Source of the DNA: Dictyocoela muelleri
Lineage: Eukaryota; Microsporidia
Assembly (NCBI GenBank): GCA_016256075.1
Contig: SDVU01000619.1
Coordinates: forward strand, 1-11,845
Direction of reading: 5' to 3'
DNA: 11,845 nt
Part shown: positions 1 to 6,640 of the stretch, piece by piece
Numbering within the stretch: position 1 is the first letter of the stretch
Layout of the letters: each line of letters starts with the position of its first letter
Position numbers and translations under genes: made by a program
Notes under the pieces: generated by a model
Seen by the model: the letters and a program-made list of their open reading frames with translations, nothing else
The model's database searches: none
Told to the model about the DNA's origin: nothing

Positions 1-501
1 TATCAATTTTTGTAAAATTGATTTTTTAAAAAATTTAAATCCAAGGTAGCTACCTTGGGCTTGGGCATGATTCTAAAAAAGACCCGGAATTGTTATGGTT
101 TAAAGAAAAAATTTTAAACTATAAAAAAATTTATGGAAATAATTTTTTGAAAATGAATGCGAGTAATTTGAAATTGAAAGAACTTTGAAAAAACTGGTTA
201 TTTAAAGTTTTAATTTTTTTTAAATTTTTTGAATTACACTTTTATGTATAGTTGGATTTTTTTAATGTATTTTTTTGATATTTTTTTAATTTATTGTATC
301 AATTTTTGCTGAAAATCCTTTGACGAAAAAACCGGCGTTTCGTCACAACTTGAAGAAAGCCGGTTAACAAGTATACTGGATCTTTGAGCTCAACTCGACG
401 AATTATGGGGATAAAGTATTTCTTACACTGTAATATTCTTTATAAGGTGTTTTTTTCAATTTACCCCTCAGCTAAAATGTAAAAAAAGCTTATAAAGAAT
501 A
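1..501. other. Non-coding AT-rich flank with short palindromes
   Basis: I see no credible gene here. It holds a 9-bp stem at 2-22 (ATCAATTTT / AAAATTGAT), a perfect 18-bp palindrome at 41-58 (CCAAGGTAG / CTACCTTGG), a GACGAAA/TTTCGTC hairpin near 322-344 overlapping an AACCGGC (330-336) / GCCGGTT (359-365) pair, and one arm of a 29-bp inverted repeat (383-411) whose partner is at 6131-6159. The last 68 bases carry a perfect 13-bp inverted repeat abutting the transposon at 502. These may be decayed transposon ends, but none can be assigned. Confidence 0.6.
434..501. repeat. 13-bp inverted repeat at transposon insertion point
   Basis: TATTCTTTATAAG at 434-446 is perfectly complementary to CTTATAAAGAATA at 489-501, with a 42-base spacer. 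The right arm ends exactly at the TA (500-501) that is the presumed target dinucleotide of the Tc1/mariner-like element starting at 502. It could be a terminator-like hairpin of the pre-insertion locus or a preferred target structure. It could also be chance in AT-rich DNA. Confidence 0.5.
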
Positions 502-518
502 CAGCCTTTTGCATATTT

Positions 519-737
519 ATAGACACCTCCTTGCATTATTATAGACACCTCCTTGCATTATTAAAGAGACACCTTCTTGCATTATAAAGAGACACCTCCT
601 TGCATTATTTTAGACACCTCCTTGCATTATTATAGACACCTCCTTGCATTATTATCAAAACCTCCTTGCATTATTATAGACACCTCCTTGCATTATTATC
701 GAAACCTCCTTGCATTATTATAGACACTTCTTTTGAT
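519..737 (+). repeat. Left terminal tandem array, 22-bp unit, about 9.5 copies
   Basis: The unit core is GACACCTCCTTGCATTAT preceded by TATA or a variant. About nine full copies and one degenerate last copy are present. Some units carry changes (TATCAAAACC, TATCGAAACC) or small insertions (AAAGAGACACC). The reverse complement forms the other end of the element at 3211-3357. In this superfamily, subterminal repeats bind the transposase; repeated binding sites are an inference here. Confidence 0.95.
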
Positions 738-767
738 ATTTTAGTTGAAAAATATTCAACCCTTAAA

Positions 768-1841
768 ATGAGTTTGTTACCTAATGATGTAGAAGAAACG
801 AATTTTACTGAGTTGTATACAACTGCCAAAGAAGCTCGTAAAACAAGAATACAAATTACGAGGGCGGTCATTGAATCTTTTTTAGGATTACAAGGTAGAA
901 ATTTACTTTGAAAAGTATAGCAGCCATCATGAATATATCAGATAGTACATGTAAAAGGTTGTACAATAAATACTTAACACGTTAATTTGCAGAATTAACT
1001 CAGTATAAGTCAGCTGGAGAGAAAAAATCATCTAGTGTAAAAGACATTTTTTTGTGAAAAAAGTTTGATAGCTTCTGAACTGTCTATGAATCCGTGCACC
1101 AATCTCGACACACTCTCGAACACTTTGCGTGCTTATAACACAGAGATACATTACTCACTTTCAATCGTTTCCAGAATCATAAAGAAGATGGGTTATACAA
1201 GGAAAACTCTAATTTTGGTTCTTATTAACAGAAACAGCAACAAAAAAAAGTTAGTTAAGTATCAATATGCCTCTTCATTACTAAAAATTAGCGATGAAAA
1301 GTTTATTTTCTAGACGAATCGGAATTCAATCTACATCTAACGCTAAAACTAGGTTACTCGCCAAGGAATACTAAGTGCTTTATCAATGTACACAAATAAA
1401 AAATTACAATATTCTACTTTTATGTGCTATCCAAGTAGACGGTATTCTGGCCAGCTAAGTTAAAGTTGGTGGGTTTAAATTTGTAGACATGGTGGATTTC
1501 ATTCATAATGAACTTGTACGATTAGGTTCGAATGAGAGAAAGTAAATAGTCATAGTCAATGCTAGTATCCATAAGACCGCTGACGTCAGAGAAGCCCTTG
1601 CTTTAAAAAATTACAACCTCATATTCTTACCGCTTTACTCTCACCAACTAAACCCAATAGAAGAGTTCTTTTATTGTCTGAAAGCTAGAGTAAGACAAAG
1701 ACCAAGATCTAAAACATCTGCAATACTTATTGATCTAATAAAAGATGTTGTAACTAATGGGGAATTTACGATAACTGTGTCTTCGAGCATATGCAGATGT
1801 GGCTTGAACAAGAAATGTTTAATGCTGATTTTATTATATAA
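768..1841 (+). pseudogene. Tc1/mariner-like DD34E transposase, decayed
   Basis: The start chosen is the ATG at 768, the first after the terminal repeat. An N-terminal piece (768-911) leads into a helix-turn-helix-like stretch with NISDSTCKRLYNKYL at 932-976. A middle piece (about 1065-1310) contains SIVSRIIKKMGYTRKTL. The catalytic part follows: FLDESEFNLHL with the first Asp at 1313-1315, then NYNILLLCAIQVDGILAS, then IVNASIHKT, then LPLYSHQLNPIEEFF with the catalytic Glu at 1660-1662. The second acidic position is Val (1555-1557) where family members have Asp in MDNASIHK; it lies 34 residues before the Glu, giving DD34E spacing. The frame is broken by at least seven stops or shifts: TGA at 909, TAA near 982, TGA at 1054, a shift near 1310, TAA after FINVHK, TAA after ILAS, TAA before IVIV, and a shift near 1781. 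The C-terminal end FEHM..WLEQ..NADFII stops at 1841. It is clearly inactive. Confidence 0.88.
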
Positions 1842-1894
1842 AGAACTGATCTAATTTGTTATTACAAAAATTTGCTTTATTTTATCTCCGGCGA
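1737..1894 (+). repeat. Direct repeat copy A: 3' end of transposase plus downstream
   Basis: This stretch covers the last codons of the transposase and about 50 bases beyond, ending CTCCGGCGA. It recurs at 3022-3180 with roughly a dozen differences, about 8%. In the second copy the stretch runs on into the right terminal array, so that copy is the natural 3' end and this one is cut off by the nested element. It keeps GAA where copy B has a TAA stop (TNGEFT), but lacks a base that copy B has (GGTTACTTCGAG). Confidence 0.93.
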
Positions 1895-1899
1895 CCCGA

Positions 1900-1966
1900 T
1901 CCCGAAAAACGACAAAGTCGTTTTTACGAAAAATGACAAAATTTTTTATTCCGAAAAACGACAAAA
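1900..1966 (+). repeat. Left TIR of the nested element
   Basis: Three copies of a 14-15-base motif (CGAAAAACGACAAA, CGAAAAATGACAAA, CCGAAAAACGACAAA) are separated by GTCGTTTTTA and ATTTTTTATT. It pairs with 2949-3016. Confidence 0.9.
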
Positions 1967-2114
1967 CTCAAATATCAATATTGAAATTTTAAATTGTAAA
2001 AGAGAAGAATATTGATAAATAAAGTTTATATTTATAATGACCATAAAATACTTGTTGATTCTATCAATTGGCAATATATTAATTTTAAATTATGTGGTAT
2101 AATTAATACATTTA

Positions 2115-2381
2115 GGTTCTTATTGGGCCACCAGTCTCCCTAAAAATGGTAAAGTTCTATTCCTTTGAGCATACCACGTGATTCTTATTTGAAATAAGCT
2201 CAAAATCACGAGATCTTTCCAAATATGAAAGAATTGTCTCATAAGAAGATTTTATGATATAATTCTTTCATATTTGGAAAGATCTCGTGATTTTGAGCTT
2301 ATTTCAAATAAGAATCATGTCGTATGCTTAAAGGAATAGAACTTTACCATTTTTAGGGAGACTGGTGGCCCGGTAAGAACC
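2115..2381. mobile_element. Foldback MITE, GGTTCT ends, 8-bp target duplication (Merlin-like)
   Basis: This 267-bp element is a near-perfect palindrome from end to end (about 130-base arms with a handful of mismatches, centred near 2248). It begins GGTTCTTATTGGGCCACC and ends with the complement of GGTTCTTACCGGGCC. It is flanked by perfect copies of TACATTTA (2107-2114 and 2382-2389). An 8-bp duplication with TIRs starting GG fits the Merlin/IS1016 superfamily, which is known from microsporidia. hAT is less likely because hAT tips start YARNG. It has no coding capacity and inserted inside the element at 1900-3016. Confidence 0.85.
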
Positions 2382-2568
2382 TACATTTATTCATGTCATG
2401 TTGTTTTAATTACAAAATTACATGAAATTATTTAATAACAGTTAAGAACAATAATTTTTTTGAAAAAATATTTATAAAAAATATAATATTTTGAATTACT
2501 TCTGTTTTTTTATTTATACAAGATTTAAGGTTTTTATTGCAAAAAAATAATTTGCGGGATATTTTTAC

Positions 2569-2612
2569 AATTTGTCCAATAAAACATTTTAAAATGTCTA
2601 ATCAGACAAATT
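2569..2612. repeat. 44-bp symmetric palindrome inside the nested element
   Basis: AATTTGTC (2569-2576) pairs with GACAAATT (2605-2612) around a perfect inner palindrome ACATTTT/AAAATGT (2584-2597). Equal 7-base gaps separate inner and outer stems on both sides, so one interrupted hairpin or cruciform can form. Confidence 0.6.
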
Positions 2613-2716
2613 TAAAATATTGTGAAATTTCTAATTTACGTTGATAAATTTTTTTGTTAATTTGTTTAAAAAGAAAATAATAAGATAATAATATTATTTT
2701 TAAGTAGTGTAAATTT

Positions 2717-2772
2717 AGAAGTACTTTGAAAATAAAAATATTATTATGTGATAAAAATTTCAAAGTACTTCT
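2717..2772. repeat. 15-bp perfect hairpin stem inside the nested element
   Basis: AGAAGTACTTTGAAA at 2717-2731 is exactly complementary to TTTCAAAGTACTTCT at 2758-2772, with a 26-base AT-rich loop. It may be a small foldback insertion or a structural part of the element. Confidence 0.65.
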
Positions 2773-2948
2773 TTTCAATTATAGCCGTTATTATCACTAT
2801 GGATTTTATAAAATATGGAGTAAATATTTAATATTTAATTATATAATCTATAATAAATTAAATGATTTTTATTTAATTTTTTTGATAATTTAAAAAATAA
2901 TCAATTTATTATAATAATTTTCATATATAAAAATTTTAGAATTATAAT

Positions 2949-3016
2949 TTTTGTCGTTTTTCGGGATGAAAAATTTTGTCATTTTTCCAGAAAAACAACT
3001 TTGTCGTTTTTCGGGA
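2949..3016 (-). repeat. Right TIR of the nested element
   Basis: It begins TTTTGTCGTTTTTCGGGAT and ends GTCGTTTTTCGGGA. It is the reverse complement of 1900-1966 with a few substitutions and one or two indels. Confidence 0.9.
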
Positions 3017-3021
3017 ATGCC

Positions 3022-3180
3022 AATAAGAGATGTTGTAACTAATGGTTAATTTACGATGACTGGTTACTTCGAGCATATGCGGATGTAGCTTGAACAAGCA
3101 ATGGGTAATGCTGATTTTATTATATAAAGAACTGATCTAATTTGTTTTTACAAAACTTTGCTTTATTTTATCTCCGGCGA
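3022..3180 (+). repeat. Direct repeat copy B: true 3' end of the outer transposon
   Basis: This second copy of 1737-1894 encodes the transposase C terminus (DVVTNG, stop, FTMTGYFEHMRM, stop, LEQAMGNADFII). It then runs directly into the inner border (3184-3201) and the right terminal array. Two in-frame stops not present in copy A show that it decayed independently. Confidence 0.92.
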
Positions 3181-3210
3181 ATAAATATTTTTCAACTAAA
3201 ATTATAGAAG

Positions 3211-3357
3211 TATGTGTCTATAATAATGCAAGGAGGTGTCTAAAAAAATGCAAGGATGTGTCTATAATAAGCAAGGAGGTGTCTATAATAATGCAAGGAG
3301 GCGTCTATAAAAATGCTAGGAGGTGTCTATAAAAATGCAAAGAGGTGTCTATAATAA
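3211..3357 (-). repeat. Right terminal tandem array, 22-bp unit, about 7 copies
   Basis: Units with core GCAAGGAGGTGTCTAT followed by AATAAT or AAAAAT are the reverse complement of the left array. Single-base variants occur in several units, and one is shortened (AATAAGCAAGG). The last unit grades into the tip GAAAAGGGCTG at 3358-3369. Confidence 0.93.
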
Positions 3358-3369
3358 TGAAAAGGGCTG

Positions 3370-4061
3370 CATTACTTTGTAAAAAACAAGTATAATATGT
3401 CGATAAGCTTGAAACAACATTTTAATAAAACTTTAATGGTTATTTAGTGGGCATGACCATTTTTTTGTCATATTTTGTAGTTTTGCTTGAAAAATCATTT
3501 GTTTAAAAAAAATCGGTGCAAAGCTGTAAAATAGCAAACGCCAAGGTAAAGGCGTCATGATGGGTTATTATATTTTTTTTAAAAATTTTAGTTTTAATTA
3601 AGAGAACGATTATTTTAAACCATTTTTCGCCTATTTTTTCGATTCATAATTCTTGATATTGTAATGCCTCAATCTAAGTTTATTTAAGAAGCGATTAATT
3701 TATGTTTTGCTTCCCATTTTCTTTTTTTTTCTTATATTTCAGTTGAGACCAGAGGTTTATAATATTATTTGTGGAAAGCCCTTTTTTATTGAATCCAATA
3801 TATGTGGGTGAATTTCATGCACACACATCGCATTTTTACCCGCCTTAGGATAATAATAATATCAATCAGTTATTACAAGAGAACACATTCTAACATGATC
3901 TGATATAAACTTTGTCATTGTGAGAATCTTTCTGTTTTATTATATTAATTATCATACTTAATTCTTCAATTATACCAATTAATCATGCGCAACCCGCTAT
4001 ATATTCATGTATATTTGACGGATAAAATATCAATGTTCTTTTATAAATAAACTTTTTATCA
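3370..4061. other. Intergenic AT-rich stretch, no gene seen
   Basis: All frames are closed by frequent stops. A CTTTTTTTTTCTTATATTTCAG stretch ending near 3742 resembles a polypyrimidine tract plus 3' splice site, but it has no recognisable exon after it. A small ACGCC/GGCGT hairpin lies at 3538-3555. I see no further structure. Confidence 0.6.
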
Positions 4062-4296
4062 GTTTAGACTAGAGATTAAGCCCCGGGATTCCGAAGTTGT
4101 AGACCTAATATAAAGAGCTTGCAAAAAGGATTAAATAGCGACATTACATTCTAGAACTTTACCTGATTATCTACATAAACGTATAAGTAATGGTTCTAAA
4201 CAGATTTTTTCATTGCTCCTTCTTCTATTGAATGGTGTAGAACAGTGTTTCCCAACGTTGGGCCTACGCCCAACTTAGGGAACATTTGGATTTCCA

Positions 4297-4350
4297 GGGG
4301 GGGGGGGCAATTTAGATTTTCGGGGGGGGGGTTGGATTTTCAAGGGGGGG
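4297..4350 (+). repeat. Three consecutive poly-G tracts (11, 10 and 7)
   Basis: Runs at 4297-4307, 4322-4331 and 4344-4350 are separated by CAATTTAGATTTTC and TTGGATTTTCAA. They stand out sharply in AT-rich DNA. They could form G-quadruplex-like structures, and their lengths are liable to sequencing and assembly error. Confidence 0.8.
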
Positions 4351-4532
4351 CAGCTATTTCGATTTCATGGGTTTATAGATTAAACTTACAAACTTTAAAC
4401 CTAATATGAAATCAACCTGTAACAAACATCAGAGTCAATCGACTCATTAAATAAATAATTTCATTTTTTATCTATTAATTACTTGAATCAATAAAAATAA
4501 TAAAACTTTTTTGAATTAGTAAATACCCAATT

Positions 4533-4680
4533 TTTCTGCATAGGGAGAACAAACACAAAATTTTTTCGGCTATGGGGAATAAACACAAAATTTTTTCGGC
4601 TAGGGGGAACAAACACAAATTTTTCGGCTAGGGGGGACAAACACAAAATTTTTTTCGGATAGGGGGGCATGAGCAAAAAA
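4533..4680 (+). repeat. 30-33-bp tandem repeat inside the hAT MITE
   Basis: There are four to five units of the form TTTTCGGCTAGGGGGA followed by ACAAACACAAAA. Unit length varies through the T-run and G-run. The minus-strand open frame across it (repeating FVF-PP/PHSRKN) is a by-product of the repeat and not a gene. Confidence 0.85.
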
Positions 4681-5435
4681 AGGTTGGGAAACACTAGTGT
4701 AGACAATAATTTTTCTTTGTTCAAAGACCCAAAATATATAAATTTTCACTTTTAAATATTATTTTTATTTGAAAATTTTTATAAAGTAAGGAAATAGGTC
4801 AGATAAAATTTTATTTTTTATAAAAATATGGAAAATATGAAATAAGATATGAAAAATTTTAACAAGAAGGAGAAATATTTTAAATGCATTAAAAATTTCA
4901 TGCGTCGATTCAGTCTATTCTAACAAATTACCACTTGAAAAAATAAAACAGGAATTTATCTCAGGAAAAATAGAGAAAAAATCTAAAATTCATGATGATT
5001 AGCATATTAAAACCATAAAAACAAAAAGTATATTAAGAATGTGTATTTTCTTATAAGGCGATTTTTTAGTTATAATTTTTGGTTTTTTTTAATGTATAAA
5101 CGTTAGTAGACTCTGCTTATCAAAGATTAATATAAAAAATAAATAAATAGGCGGTTTTCTTTGATTTTAAAAAAAGTAATTAGACTAATTTTAGCGTTTT
5201 TAATTTAAATATGTGATTGTATGTATATCGTACTTTCAAATTATTTAATGTGCAAAATATAAATATAGAAATTTTATGTTTTTTAGCATAATTTTAATCC
5301 TGGGACTGAGCCCGGATTTCGGGATTCAGAATGTGTAATCTCGAAATCCGTGACTGCAAAATAGCCCTGGATTGCAATCTCTAGTTTAGACTGCATCTAT
5401 CTCACACAAAACCATGTTTCCATATGATTAATTCT

Positions 5436-5813
5436 TTATAATAGAAAATTCATTATTTTGTCTTTTATCTTTTGCAAAATCATTTTTGAAATACCACAAT
5501 CATTCCATATTTTTTTAATAATCTCTACAAAGTATTTATAGACTGCAGGAAAATAAGAGTTTAAAGTTATTTTAAAAGTAGCTAGAAGATTGCCAAACAG
5601 AAATGTGTTCCTCGAATAACATTTATCACTGTTAATCTATTGACAATTTTCTATAAAGGAAGCAGTAGATGCTATATTTCCTTTTTCGACCAATTTATCA
5701 CATTTTCTTTCTAGATCGATCAATCTATACGCCTTTAAAAATTTATCGAAGTTAATTGTGATGAAAAAAATTTCGTGTGTTGTTTTATCTGACAAATCCA
5801 AAATGTTTTTCAT
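5436..5813 (-). pseudogene. Decayed or short unknown reading frame, one in-frame stop
   Basis: Reading from ATG at 5813, 58 codons (MKNILDLSDKTTHEIFF...) run to a TAG at 5637-5639. The same frame then continues another 66 sense codons (INSDKCYSRNTFLFGNLL... to KDKIMNFLL) before TAA at 5436-5438. A 125-codon frame with a single stop is long for this AT-rich DNA, and the residue mix (K, I, L, F, N with scattered Cys) matches the intact gene at 7646, so I read it as a host gene remnant. Upstream, another frame reads MFYSLIKDENYS, so the original start may have been lost through a shift. No family is recognised. It lies 44 bases from the hAT element ending at 5383. Confidence 0.45.
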
Positions 5814-6310
5814 GAGTAATTTTCATCTTTTATGAGGCTATAAAACATCCTATATCCCGGGGATCCGTTTTACAGCCTTGCTTCAAAAAATCTATGGTTA
5901 TACTAAATTAACACATCGAGATCAAAAAAAATAGAATAATATTTAATTTTATGATGAAAGATATTGTATTTTGATTTTTACAGTCACAGTAATAATTTAT
6001 AAGTCCTTAAAATGTATATAGTGTTAAAATACATTGAAAATTTCGAAATTCCAGCATTATCAGATATTATTAAAATAGTTTTATCAAATTCGGAAATAAA
6101 AATAATGATATAGAAAATTAAGAAACACTCTCCCTATAGTTCGTCGAGTTAAGCTAAAAAATAACATTTTTAGGAAATTTGTATGTCTTTTAATGAAGGT
6201 TGGACTGGTTTCTTATAGATATAGAGTACCGGATTATTCAATTTCTTATTACAGATGACGATGATCTCAAAAAGATGGGTTGAGCTAAACTGTTACTTAA
6301 CAAAATTGTC
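5814..6310. other. Intergenic stretch with one dispersed repeat arm
   Basis: There is no supported gene. A 33-codon + strand frame at 6012-6113 (MYIVLKYIENFEIPALSD...) has coding-like composition but is too short to call. The 29-bp arm at 6131-6159 is the inverted partner of 383-411. Confidence 0.5.
6131..6159 (-). repeat. Inverted partner of 383-411
   Basis: Its reverse complement matches 383-411 at about 25 of 29 bases, sharing AACTCGACGAA, TAT and GGGA blocks. TTTCTTA follows on both after a short gap. It may be a pair of TIRs about 5.8 kb apart or two copies of a dispersed repeat. Confidence 0.6.
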
Positions 6311-6640
6311 GGCCCAGATAGCTCAGAAAGCAACACTCTTGGGTTCTAACATGACCTGGTTCCTCTCCTTTGAAAATATAAAATTACAATAGTCAAATAT
6401 GGCATTAATAAAGCACAATGAAAAATCCGTAAAATTACGAAATAATTTAAATATATTTTTTCATTATATATAATATTTAAGTACATCTCGTGATTTTACG
6501 CATTTTTTATTATGCTTTATTAATACCATATTTGACTATTGTAATTTATATTTTCAAGGAGAGGAACTAATTCGTGGTAGAACCCACTCTTGAATGAAAA
6601 TTTGAGTAGCGAAGTCCGAATCTCGCTGAAGTCACTCTCT
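6311..6640 (+). other. tRNA-like (SINE head or degenerate tRNA) sequence, split by a MITE
   Basis: With the MITE and one 8-bp duplication removed, an A-box-like ATAGCTCAG (6318-6326) lies 43 bases before a B-box-like AGTCCGAATCT (6613-6623), the spacing of a type I tRNA. TCTTGAATGA in the anticodon-arm region and a T-arm-like AGCGA / TCGCT stem around TCCGAAT also fit. The acceptor strand GCCCAGA has no partner and the D arm is poor, so this is not a working tRNA. A tRNA-derived SINE, or a dead tRNA, is the likely source. Confidence is moderate because the boxes are short. Confidence 0.45.
6342..6584. mobile_element. Foldback MITE, GGTTCT ends, 8-bp target duplication (Merlin-like)
   Basis: This 243-bp element has long inverted arms (about 100 bases each, few mismatches) around an AT-rich centre near 6440-6485. 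It begins GGTTCTAACATGACCTGG and ends with the complement of GGTTCTACCACGAATTAG. It is flanked by identical CACTCTTG at 6334-6341 and 6585-6592. The same GGTTCT tip and 8-bp duplication occur on the MITE at 2115-2381, but the interiors differ, so they are relatives of one superfamily and not copies of one family. Merlin-like assignment rests on the GG tip plus 8-bp duplication. Confidence 0.85.

Larger units (their letters stand above)
1900..3016. mobile_element. Nested non-autonomous TIR element of unknown superfamily
   Basis: A 67-68-bp imperfect terminal inverted repeat bounds about 1.1 kb (about 0.85 kb without the MITE inside it). The left TIR (1900-1966) starts TCCCGAAAAACGACAAAGT, and the right (2949-3016) is its reverse complement with few changes. 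Each TIR contains three spaced copies of CCGAAAAACGACAAA or a close variant, and the outer part folds (AAAAACGACAAAGTCGTTTTT). I see no coding region inside; it holds two further palindromes (2569-2612, 2717-2772). No target duplication matches across the ends (GGCGACCCGA versus ATGCCAATAA), as expected if the two halves come from different insertions. Confidence 0.8.
502..3369 (+). mobile_element. Tc1/mariner-like (IS630 superfamily) transposon, decayed, array-type ends
   Basis: This DNA transposon is about 2.87 kb including later insertions. Both tips read CAGCC followed by TTTTGCAT (left) or CTTTTCATT (right, reverse complement), then an array of 22-bp units in inverted orientation, then a shared TTTTAGTTGAAAAATATT at 739-756 and, reversed, at 3184-3201. 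The left tip is preceded by TA, the target of this superfamily; the right flank is CA, probably a mutated TA. Inside is a + strand DD34E transposase gene, now broken. The element was later invaded by a second TIR element (about 1900-3016), and its 3' end is present twice (1737-1894 and 3022-3180). Tc1/mariner family membership rests on the transposase motifs and the TA. The long array-type ends are unusual for the group. Confidence 0.85.
4243..4696. mobile_element. hAT MITE with G-run arrays, inside a larger hAT element
   Basis: The left tip CAGTGTTTCCCAACG and right tip GGTTGGGAAACACTA are inverted, with flanks GTGTAGAA (4235-4242) and GTGTAGAC (4697-4704), 7 of 8 identical. CAGTG..CCCAAC is a typical hAT end. 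The interior is two opposed repeat blocks: G-tracts of 11, 10 and 7 in the left half, and in the right half a 30-33-bp tandem unit (TTTTCGGCTAGGGGGAACAA). It is 454 bp long with no coding capacity. The single flank mismatch and the CAGTG/TAGTG tip difference suggest modest age. Confidence 0.83.
4070..5383. mobile_element. Non-autonomous hAT element, 8-bp target duplication, hosts another hAT MITE
   Basis: The ends are TAGAGATTAAGCC (4070) and, reversed, TAGAGATTGCAATCC (ending 5383). They are flanked by identical GTTTAGAC at 4062-4069 and 5384-5391. TIRs starting TAGAG (YARNG) and an 8-bp duplication with T at position 2, A at position 7 and a central TA are the standard hAT signature. The right subterminal region has a 14-bp stem with one mismatch (CGGATTTCGGGATT at 5313-5326 with 5337-5350). 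About 0.85 kb remains once the inner MITE is subtracted. I find no transposase, so it was probably mobilised in trans. The boundary could shift by a base or two because the flanking repeat extends to 10 bp. Confidence 0.78.

Noticed and set aside
519-737. CRISPR-like array
   Set aside because: Units are directly adjacent without spacers, and the array is mirrored at the other transposon end.
666-767. Open frame upstream of the transposase ATG
   Set aside because: It is the tandem array read through in frame; the protein-like part begins at 768.
2115-2381. hAT assignment for the GGTTCT MITE
   Set aside because: Tip GGTTCT does not fit YARNG and the target sites lack the central TA seen for the three hAT elements here.
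1895-3021. Target duplication for the nested TIR element
   Set aside because: Flanks GGCGACCCGA and ATGCCAATAA share no matching repeat; the 158-bp direct repeat is too long and too diverged to be one.
4488-4724. Minus-strand 78-codon frame with repeated FVF-PP/PHSRKNF
   Set aside because: It is the translation of the 30-33-bp tandem repeat within the hAT MITE and spans its right end; not a gene.
6012-6113. 33-codon + frame MYIVLKYIENF...
   Set aside because: Coding-like composition but too short and without context to call.
6311-6640. Functional tRNA gene
   Set aside because: No acceptor-stem partner, poor D arm, and interrupted by a 243-bp MITE.
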